This document shows, piece after piece, positions 56,981-64,000 of a DNA stretch of 64,000 nt. Below the pieces are notes generated by a model. The model was not told where the DNA came from. It worked only from the letters and a program-made list of their open reading frames with translations, and did not search any database. Each line of letters opens with the position of its first letter. Position 1 is the first letter of the stretch. A program made the translations under genes and the position numbers. Origin of the DNA: Flammeovirgaceae bacterium (GTDB lineage Bacteria; Bacteroidota; Bacteroidia; Cytophagales; Cyclobacteriaceae); assembly GCA_016712035.1 (NCBI GenBank), contig JADJRT010000018.1, positions 1-64,000 of the forward strand. The letters are read 5' to 3'.

Positions 56981-57004
56981 GCCAATGGATTTCCATTGGC
57001 TTTT
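56981..57004 (+). terminator. Intrinsic terminator of the small basic protein gene
   Basis: GCCAATGG (56981-56988) pairs perfectly with CCATTGGC (56993-57000), four-base loop, then TTTT (57001-57004). It serves the plus strand; on the minus strand no T tract follows. Confidence 0.8.
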
Positions 57005-57008
57005 AGTT

Positions 57009-57517
57009 CTATTGAGGGATAGCTCCCCGTTTCCCCAATTCAATTACTTCCAGATTTTTAATTTCCTTTCCCATTATCTCGAACCGCATAATGGTTTTTA
57101 TGGGATGAAAGCCATGATTGCCTGCCGCCCCTGGATTTAAATACAGCATGTTTTTAAAATTGGGATCTTTCTTAACTCTAAGAATGTGAGAGTGACCACA
57201 AATAAAAATATCGGTACTTTCGATTTCAGGATTTTCTTTATTCTTGGATTGTAATTTGGAGGAGCACCACCAATGTGTGTCATCCAGATTGTAATCTCCT
57301 CACAAGTGAACCACAAATCTTCGGGATAGCGAGCCTGCATCTCAAGATCATCAATGTTTCCACAAACAGCGCGCACGAGCTTAAACTTTTCTAATGCATC
57401 AACTACCGAGCGATCGCCAATGTCCCCCGCATGCCAAATTTCATCGCACGCTTTAAAGTGTTCTAAGATTTTTGGATCGAGGTAACTATGGGTATCGGAA
57501 AGAAGGCCAATCTTCAT
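57009..57517 (-). CDS. YfcE/MJ0936-type metallophosphoesterase, frameshifted
   Basis: Small calcineurin-like phosphodiesterase. N-terminal metal ligands are intact: MKIGLLSDTHSYLDP (DxH), IWHAGDIGDRS (GDxxD), VCGNIDD (GNxD) and WMTHIGGAPP (H). The frame leaves the family pattern near 57215 after SKVP and stops at 57137. One base over it continues DIFICGHSHILRV (GHSH, final ligands), LNPGAAGNHGFHP, and stops at 57009. Restored it has about 169 residues. The break is beside a run in the plus-strand AAAAATATCGG stretch. The substrate is unknown. Confidence 0.85.
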
Positions 57518-57579
57518 GCATGAAAATTAATTCTTATCTTAATAAATAACCTTCTCTCCGAAAAATGACGCAATCAAAT

Positions 57580-60341
57580 TTAGTTACCCAAATGATTCCA
57601 GTTGATTAACACATTTCCAAACCAATGGCGCATCATGATGATTTAAGTACCGATGTAATGGATCAAAGGTGAAAGGCAATAATTCTGCCAGCACCCTTGG
57701 GGTACATTGAAAATCCCACCATGACCAATAATGGTTTGCTCATTTCTTACCATTCCCGAAAGCACATAGGGTGGTTCTTTCTTTTCATCCTTTTTCTCTT
57801 TCGTTAATTTCTTATCGGGCATACCCATAATAGGGCCAGTGTATTCCACTTCATCTTTTAGTGGCTTCGTGCCATACTGCATCACCATCATATCGCGATT
57901 GTATTTGTCAACCTGATATAGCGGACCATTGCCTCGAAACACATGAAACAACTCCGGATAACCATATAATAGTGGGCTATTCGACTTTCTTGCCTTCACT
58001 TGCACGAATGAACCAGGGTGAAAAAGTCCTTGTGCCTGATAAGGTTCGAGCTCGCGGGCAATTCCTGTTTCGGCTGCCATTCTTGTTGAATTGTCGAGCG
58101 TAACTAAAACACCACCACCATCAACAAACAATTGCAATTGATGCATGCCGTCCAGCCCGGGTCCACCCGTCATGTCGTTGGTTGCATCGGGTGTTCCATG
58201 CGAGGGATATTCAGCCGTTTTGGTAAAGGGCATAGGGCCAAACTTAGCGTCCACACCGTAAATGAAATCACTTACTTCACCGCGCATCCGAGGCACGAGG
58301 ATCACATCAAATTTATTTCGTAATAGTCCCGCTTTTAAATCATCCTTATCAATTGATGTGTAGGGAATTCCACGCTGTTCAAAAGTAAATCGCGACCAAC
58401 CTTCGTCTTGTGTGCTAAACCAGCTATGGTAAATCGCTACACGCGGCAGTAAGACTTCATGTTGTTTTCCAGATGGCGTTGAGGAAGCAGCAATAAGATC
58501 TAACCCAAACTGACTTCCGATCTGATCGGCCTGCGCTTTCGTGATCTCTTTAAAGATAACCGAGCCCGCAGCAAGGGTATCATGGCTTATTATTTGTTGT
58601 TCATCGATCACATGCACTTTCGCTTTTTTGTTTTGTGATTTAATCCAATACATAGCAGGTAGCACCGTATTCTGGGCCTTGTATTTTAAAAGATAGTTGG
58701 TTCCACTTCCTGCTACTTCGCCTACGTACTTAACATCCTGGGTAAGCATCTTCAAGTCACTTACGGCATACTTCAAGCTATCTTGCGTTTTTACATCAAC
58801 CCCATAATTTAAGCCGAGCGTCCAGCCAATATCATCGTACGGTGGAAACTTGGCTTCCTTCGGATAATTTTGTTTTGTTAATAGCGTTACCGCAAGATCG
58901 CGATAAGGCTGATCAAGTAAGATCACATACTCGCCTGCCTTAGCTTCGTGAATTTCGAGGCCTTGCAACCGTAGCTGATTAACCAGGTAAGCAGCCATAA
59001 CCGGATCATTCTGTTTTTTTGGAATTACAAAGGCCTTGATTGATTCATTTTTTCCTCGGGTGATGTTGTTCACTCCTTTCTGATAGAAGTTTCTTAGTAA
59101 AAGTTTACTATTATCAGCGGTGTAGGTTAATGAGGCTAACACACCCGCTTCCATATAGTTTGTATTATTCCGTATCGACCAATTCACTAATTCAGTGGGT
59201 GGAGCCGGGCGATACCACTCTCTGCTGGTGGCAGGATCGCCTGCATATTTTTGATTTGATAAATCGCGGAGATAGGTATTGGCTCCGGCATTACCGAAAG
59301 TTTCGTAAAACCGACCGATGCTGTTGTGATTGTTTGCTACCCCCATGGCATAGCCCGGCCACCAGCCATCAAAGAAGGCCCAGGTAAATGTACCGGGTAA
59401 TCCTTGTGCAGCTAAGGTGGTGATATCATGATTGGCCATTACCTGCCATTCGCCAATAGCAATGGGATCCATGTTATCGTTGTATGGACCAGTACCCGTG
59501 CTTATATATAATAGTGGCACCGACTCATGTAAATCCAACATAACCGAAGGATGCCATTCGTAATACATCTTGTAGATGGCTTTGGATAATGCTTGCGACA
59601 CCTGAATGCCATCGCGGTTGTTGTCATGAAATACGTACTTGCCCCAATATGGAGTACTGCGCATAAAGCCATCATCAAATTCTTTTCGTGCTTTGGTATA
59701 GCGATAATACCAATCCACTTGCTTGTCGCGACCATCGGGTTCGGAGGCAGGATTAATAAGTATAATCACATTGTCGCGGATATTTTTAATTTCATCGGAC
59801 TGGCTTGTAACAAGACGGTAGGCAAGTTCCATCAGCATTTCAGGTGAACCCATTTCGGTAGAGTGCAACCCACCATTCAGATAGAAGATTGGCTTACTGT
59901 CGCCAATAATTTTATCAGCTTCTGTGCTTGTTACTTTGCGTGGATCAGCCAGTTTAGTGAGTTGTCCTTTGTAGTGATCAAGGCGCTTGATGGATTCTTC
60001 ATTGGCAATAATCACCAGGTTAATGGCTCGTCCTTCTTCAGAGATTCCTAGTTGCTCTATCTTAACTAAGGGTGAGGCTTTAGCAAGTTCTTGATAGTAT
60101 GCATATATCTCAGACGTTCTGTGCATAACCCCCGGGGTGCCAATAATCTGCCCAAAATATTTTCGAGGCGAGGGCACAGTCGGATCATCGGCAAGGTTAA
60201 GAACAGAGGCCGGCAAAAAGCGCGGGTCGGTAGTGTATTCTTTTTTTTTTTATTGTACTCTTCATCTATTTGCTGTGCAGATAAGAACGGAGTTGTAACC
60301 AAGAGGAGGAGTAGCGAATAAAGCCAAACACGCTTTTGCAT
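57580..60341 (-). CDS. Secreted M14-family zinc carboxypeptidase, frameshifted
   Basis: Large exported peptidase. Signal peptide MQKRVWLYSLLLLLVTTPFLSAQ (ATG 60341). The main frame (60216-57643) has LNGGLHSTEMGSPEM (zinc His and Glu of HxxE), NPASEPDGRDKQVDWYYRYTKAR and LDLHESVPLLYIS (third zinc His). It extends into a long C-terminal glutamine-amidotransferase-like region (HQLQLFVDGGGVLVTLDNS). The N terminus breaks in T11 (60241-60251 plus strand). The C terminus breaks near 57665, after which TFDPLHRYLNHHDAPLVW ... NWNHLGN runs to a stop at 57580-57582. Restored length is about 920 residues. It is probably periplasmic or outer membrane and digests peptides. Confidence 0.85.
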
Positions 60342-60457
60342 AAAAATTTGTTTAAGTGATTGCCGAAAGTAATCCAATTAAACCTTGATTAGAACCAAGA
60401 CCTGACAAACGGTTTACTTTAGTGATTATCTGTACCAATGGCAATTTTAATTGGAGC

Positions 60458-60490
60458 AAAAAAAAGTCAGCCTGGGATTCCAGACTGACT
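60458..60490 (-). terminator. Intrinsic terminator of the DEAD-box helicase gene
   Basis: AGTCAGCCTGG (60465-60475) pairs with CCAGACTGACT (60480-60490) with one mismatch and a four-base loop. On the minus strand a TTTTTTT tract follows (plus-strand A7, 60458-60464), 25 bases after the helicase stop. Confidence 0.8.
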
Positions 60491-60514
60491 TGCAAAATAG
60501 TTATGTTTTAAATT

Positions 60515-61894
60515 TTAATAGTTCGATTCCTGCGACATGCTTCTCCAGTCTCTGCTCGATCTCCTTGCGGGAGCAGAAGATGAAGAAGCTGGCTTTGAAT
60601 TATTCGATTTGTGTGAATTGCCCGACTTGTGTGCGCTAGTCGACTTATTTGAGTTCGAAGATTTGCATGAACCCGCATTTGCCGGTCGCTTAAACCCCTG
60701 TCTGCGTTGTTGCTGCTGTGGCTTAGGCGCTACAACAGGACTATTCATAGCGGATTGACTTAGCGGATAGGGATTATCTTGTGCAACTGGAACAGATTTT
60801 CCAATCAGCTTCTGAATATCTTTTAGATACGCTCTTTCTTCGGCATCACAAAAAGAAATAGAAATTCCGCTGGCTCCGGCACGTCCTGTGCGACCAATGC
60901 GGTGCACATACGTTTCAGGAATGTTTGGCAACTCGTAGTTAATTACATGCGAAAGTTCATCGATGTCAATACCGCGGGCCGCAATATCGGTGGCAACCAA
61001 CACGCGAGTTTCTTGCAATTTGAAATTACTCAATGCACGTTGTCTTGCGTTTTGCGATTTGTTTCCATGAATAGCTTCGGCAATTATTCCAGCCCGATTT
61101 AAATCTTTAGCTACCCGGTCGGCTCCGTGTTTTGTTCGGGTAAACACAAGGGCCGTATTGATATCCTGGTTCTTTAACAGGTGTAATAACAACGAGCGTT
61201 TATTGTTCTTATCTACAAAATAAATTTCCTGACGCACGGTGTTGGCGGTAGACGAAACCGGGGTTACCTCTACGCGAACCGGGTTTGTTAAAATTGTATT
61301 GGCCAAAGAAGAAATCTCGGCTGGCATAGTAGCTGAAAAGAAAATCGTTTGACGCTTTGATGGAATTCGTCCAATGATTTTTTTAACGTCATGGATAAAT
61401 CCCATGTCCAACATTCTGTCGGCTTCATCAAGCACAAATGTTTTTAAATGCTCCAATCGAACATAGCGTTGATCCATTAAATCGAGTAACCGACCAGGCG
61501 TTGCAATGAGAATGTCAACACCATCGCGCAAAGCGATTGTTTGTGAGCGCTGTGGAACACCGCCAAAAATTACGGTATGTTTAATTTTGAGAAGTTTACC
61601 ATAAGCAGCGAAGCTATCACCAATCTGAATGGCAAGCTCACGTGTTGGGGTAAGAATTAAAACTTTTATTCCAACAGGTCCTTTTTTATAAAGTTCGTCC
61701 TGATGGAGAGTTTGAAGAATAGGAAGGGCAAAAGCGGCAGTTTTTCCGGTGCCTGTTTGTGCACAGCCCAAAAGATCTCTACGTTCTAATAGTACAGGTA
61801 TAGATTGTTCCTGAATGGGTGTGGGTTTTGTGTCTCCTTCTGCCTGCAAGGCTTTAAGGATGGGTTCAATAAGATTAAGTTTTTCGAATGACAT
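60515..61894 (-). CDS. DEAD-box RNA helicase (RhlE-like)
   Basis: 459 residues. ATP-dependent RNA unwinding and remodelling. Motifs in order: Q motif PTPIQEQSIPVL, I AQTGTGKTAAFALP near residue 40, Ia PTRELAIQ, II VLDEADRMLDMG, III FFSATMP, IV ALVFTRTKHGADRVAK, V ATDIAARGIDIDELSHVINYELP, VI HRIGRTGRAG. The tail (residues 385-459) is low complexity, rich in Ser, Asn, Lys and Gly with repeated KSSNSNK / HKSGNSHKSNN blocks, likely a flexible RNA-binding extension. A long, structured leader precedes it. Intact. Confidence 0.95.
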   Translation of the reverse strand: MSFEKLNLIEPILKALQAEGDTKPTPIQEQSIPVLLERRDLLGCAQTGTGKTAAFALPILQTLHQDELYKKGPVGIKVLILTPTRELAIQIGDSFAAYGKLLKIKHTVIFGGVPQRSQTIALRDGVDILIATPGRLLDLMDQRYVRLEHLKTFVLDEADRMLDMGFIHDVKKIIGRIPSKRQTIFFSATMPAEISSLANTILTNPVRVEVTPVSSTANTVRQEIYFVDKNNKRSLLLHLLKNQDINTALVFTRTKHGADRVAKDLNRAGIIAEAIHGNKSQNARQRALSNFKLQETRVLVATDIAARGIDIDELSHVINYELPNIPETYVHRIGRTGRAGASGISISFCDAEERAYLKDIQKLIGKSVPVAQDNPYPLSQSAMNSPVVAPKPQQQQRRQGFKRPANAGSCKSSNSNKSTSAHKSGNSHKSNNSKPASSSSAPARRSSRDWRSMSQESNY

Positions 61895-62047
61895 AGTTTT
61901 TTAAATAGTTGAATCGCGCAGAATTTTTCCGCGAAAAAAATTATAAATGATTATTTAAGTGTTGACGCCTCTTGGCTCGGATCCGCCTAAGCGGCTACGC
62001 AGAAAGTGCTTTTCTACGGGAATTTGGAGGAGTGACGCACAAAGATA
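61895..62047 (-). promoter_or_regulatory. Promoter and structured 5' leader of the helicase gene
   Basis: Read on the minus strand: -7 element TATCTTTG (plus 62040-62047) exactly fits TAnnTTTG; the nearest TTG upstream is 23 bases away, slightly long. The start would be near 62033, giving a leader of about 138 nt. It holds two hairpins: CCGC/GCGG (plus 61983-61994) and a seven-base stem CGCGGAA/TTCTGCG (plus 61917-61933) ending 22 bases before the ATG. Leaders of RNA helicases are often cold- or self-regulated; that role here is inference. Confidence 0.5.
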
Positions 62048-62126
62048 GCGAATTAATTCAACAGTGACATCAATAAGCTTGCACCCATGTTTAATAACCC
62101 GAATAGAGATTGGTGTTCATGATTAT

Positions 62127-62987
62127 TTAAAAATCTTTTCTGTCTCCTTCCTGTGGCGGATTTTGGAATACAGCGATTGGTATTTTTGTGTAAAGCGAAA
62201 TCTTCTTAGTTAAACTTGGGTTATAAAATTTTTCAAAAAAATTTCTTCGATGCGTGGCGAGGGCTAAAAGGTCAATGTTCGATTCCTGAACAATTAAATC
62301 TAAGCCCATACTAACATTATGATCGCTTACAATCTTTTGAGAAATACGTTCATAACCAGTTGCCAGCTTAACTTCCGCAACAAATTTATCCATAGAGGCA
62401 TCTTCTGAATTCTCATCCGTTGACGTATTGATGTGACCCACGACAACTTCCGATTTAAAGGCATTTGCCAACGGTATTAATTTTAAGATCCCTTGGATAT
62501 CATCGTATGAAAAATTGGTTGCGAATAAGATGCGTTCCGGTGCCTGAAAGGTGCAGCCTGCAGGAATACAGAGCACAGGACAATCCGATCTTTCTATTAC
62601 GGAAGCGGTGTTACTCCCAAAAAGCGTACGGGTTAAATTGGTGGCCCCCAACGTGCCCATTATTATTAGTTCGATCTCATGGGTCCTGGCTATTGTTAAA
62701 ATTTCTTTAACGGCTTCACCCACCGCAACTTCCGTTTTACAATTGATACCTGGAAATTCAGTTTCTAACGTGTTTTGTAAAACACCCAATTTAGTTAAGG
62801 CGTCTTTCTTGGCATCCATAACTTCATCGGTGAGAAGAGCACTGATAACACTATTTGACGAAACCGCGGGTGTATAAACATGAAGTAAGGTAATAGCAGC
62901 TCCGGCCAGACTTGAGATCTCGGCCGCGTATTCCAAAGCATTATTCGCATTAGTAGAAAAATCAGTTGGTATCAAGATTCTTTTCAT
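62127..62987 (-). CDS. Universal stress protein with two Usp domains
   Basis: 286 residues holding two tandem UspA domains. First: MKRILIPTDFSTNANNALEYAAE and the ATP-loop IIMGTLGATNLTRTLFGSNTASVIERSDCPVL (Gx2Gx9GS pattern). Second: ERILFATNFSYDDIQGILKLIP ... DLLALATHRRNFFEKFYNPSLTKK, where the ATP loop is degenerate, so only the first domain probably binds ATP. Ends with NPPQEGDRKDF. Stress-related, cytoplasmic. Stands alone; no promoter recognised in the 157-base gap to the FKBP gene. Confidence 0.9.
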   Translation of the reverse strand: MKRILIPTDFSTNANNALEYAAEISSLAGAAITLLHVYTPAVSSNSVISALLTDEVMDAKKDALTKLGVLQNTLETEFPGINCKTEVAVGEAVKEILTIARTHEIELIIMGTLGATNLTRTLFGSNTASVIERSDCPVLCIPAGCTFQAPERILFATNFSYDDIQGILKLIPLANAFKSEVVVGHINTSTDENSEDASMDKFVAEVKLATGYERISQKIVSDHNVSMGLDLIVQESNIDLLALATHRRNFFEKFYNPSLTKKISLYTKIPIAVFQNPPQEGDRKDF

Positions 62988-63144
62988 GAGTTAAAAAATT
63001 TATTCTCCTGAAAGATGCAAACAGATTTTTAATTGGCCAATGATTGATGTCATGAATTCAAAAAACAAGTAAATAATCTGGAATCAATCTCAACCGAATA
63101 AAATTTTACTTTCCTTTGTTCGTTACTTCAGGAACAAATTTTTT

Positions 63145-64000
63145 ATGCGCAGAAATCCCACTTTTTTGTTTGTCTAGTTGTAGTGACTACAACACTCTTT
63201 TCTTGTCTCAATAGCGAAACCCAGCCTTCAATATCTCTGGAAGAGCAATGGGCTTTGGACACAGCCGCTATTGGCTCCTATTTAAAGTCACAAGGTATTG
63301 CCGCCTGGAAGGATGTCAGTGGGGTTCGATTTATAATTGATTCCTTGGGTTCTGGGTTTCCACCGCAGGCATCCAGCATAATTAGATTTACTTATAAAGG
63401 AAGCTTGCTAACGAATGAAATCTTCGATCAGGGGACCAATGTCAGTCTGGCCATGCAAGATCTAATTCCAGGGTTTCAATTGGGCCTTGCTTTGATGCCC
63501 GCGGGCACACGGGCAAGAATTTACATTCCATCGGGTTATGCTTATGGTAATCAGGGTGTAAACTCAATCCCGGCTAATGCCAATTTGGCTTTTGAAGTTA
63601 AACTCTTAGAAGTTGTCCAGACCGATGCCATGAAGCAACAACTTGCCAGCGATACGGTTGCGATTGATAACTATCTGACTACGAATTCAATTATTGCGAT
63701 TAAAGATAAATCCGGACTTCGGTATACCATTAATCAATTAGGAACCGGAGCAACCCCCAATCTGTATAATAAAGTAAAATTAGCAATACCGGTAAACTGA
63801 TGACAAACGGAACCGTATTTTTTTCGGGTTCCAATGCGCCTTCTCAAAATTTTGACAGTCGTGTGATAAACTTTATCTACGCCTTTCAGGTTGGACTTCA
63901 GAAAATGCCTGTGGGCAGCAAGGCTACGCTTTATGTACCCTCGGGTCTTGGGTTCGGAAACCAATTAACGAAGGGGAGCAGCATAAATATTCCAGCTAAT
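63145..64000 (+). CDS. Lipoprotein with two FKBP-type peptidyl-prolyl isomerase domains, frameshifted and cut by window end
   Basis: FKBP-like isomerase lipoprotein. The ATG at 63145 begins MRRNPTFLF and joins CLVVVTTTLFSC (lipobox) after a one-base shift near the T6 at about 63163. Domain 1 (to about 63610): YKGSLLTNEIFDQG, DLIPGFQLGLALMPAGTRARIYIPSGYAYG and SIPANANLAFEVKLLEV. Domain 2 starts DKSGLRYTINQLG, shifts frame near 63785, and continues FIYAFQVGLQKMPVGSKATLYVPSGLGFG up to the last base. The protein is exported and probably helps envelope protein folding. The real end lies outside the window. Confidence 0.8.

Noticed and set aside
56787..56996. Minus-strand frame of 69 residues over the small basic gene
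   Set aside because: The plus strand has promoter-like element, start, typical basic protein and terminator; the minus frame is its shadow.
60241..60251. T11 run as a terminator or phase-variable tract
   Set aside because: No hairpin precedes it and it lies inside the M14 coding region; phase variation is possible in principle but the general indel pattern makes a sequencing error far more likely.
60537..60758. Cys- and Leu-rich plus-strand frame opposite the helicase tail
   Set aside because: It is the antisense of the low-complexity Ser/Asn/Gln tail and has no independent support.
1..64000. tRNA, rRNA, CRISPR, IS element, prophage, integrase or restriction/defence genes
   Set aside because: I looked for their characteristic motifs and repeats on both strands and recognised none; the window appears to be ordinary chromosomal housekeeping and envelope genes.

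Overview
The window looks like chromosomal DNA from a Bacteroidota bacterium, most likely order Cytophagales. The evidence is a set of lineage markers: a fused lpxC-fabZ gene, a PorX-type response regulator with a PglZ domain, a secreted protein with a gliding-motility (type IX secretion, type B) C-terminal domain, DUF3822 next to coaD, DUF4296 and many Bacteroidota-style lipoproteins, and promoters that fit TTG-N(19-21)-TAnnTTTG. No plasmid, phage, IS, CRISPR, tRNA or rRNA signature was recognised. Genes are tightly packed on both strands, and convergent neighbours often share their stop codons in a 4-bp overlap.

Layout. 1-3.7 kb: end of an LLM flavin oxidoreductase, a wrecked GH16 glucanase lipoprotein and small uncharacterised genes. 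3.9-7.4 kb: sdhCAB (respiratory complex II). 7.5-12.1 kb: lipoproteins (a broken HExxH protein, a CHRD-like protein, two LPP20-like proteins), DUF3052 and a CAP-domain protein. 12.1-21.5 kb: sugar MFS transporter, pyrE, two Nudix hydrolases, DUF3822-coaD, DUF1573, DUF423-YggS, and a GH3-family enzyme followed by a LysE-type exporter. 21.5-24.7 kb: a short Bat (DUF58/BatD-like/BatA) operon opposite DUF4296-mutS2. 27-32.9 kb: an outer-membrane lipid A block (lpxD, lpxC-fabZ, lpxA, ABC ATPase) behind an HD phosphohydrolase. 33-37 kb: porX-tsaE-alanine dehydrogenase. 37-48 kb: valS, a broken MFS transporter, an RsmF-like methyltransferase, fumarylacetoacetase with a flavin reductase, NIPSNAP, Na/Pi cotransporter, pdhB. 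48-64 kb: a highly expressed-looking OmpA/TPR lipoprotein, PspC, YbaB-glycosyltransferase, hisS-hutH-T9SS cargo, an overlooked 52-residue basic protein, YfcE phosphodiesterase, M14 peptidase, DEAD-box helicase with a structured leader, universal stress protein and the start of a double FKBP lipoprotein.

The main caution for any reader is quality. More than thirty single-base frameshifts can be reconstructed, mostly in or next to homopolymers, and they hit essential genes such as valS, sdhA and pdhB. They look like indel errors of an unpolished assembly or raw long-read consensus rather than real decay. Where a frame was rejoined by reading the neighbouring frame, both the visible break and the reconstructed extent are given. 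Two genes (GH16 at 1.3-2.4 kb and the HExxH lipoprotein at 7.5-8.3 kb) carry so many breaks that true pseudogenes are also possible.

No convincing new multi-gene system was found. The best candidates for new biology are the GH3-LysE pair, the minimal Bat operon without MoxR or BatB nearby, the 52-residue basic protein beside hisS, and the structured leader of the RNA helicase.
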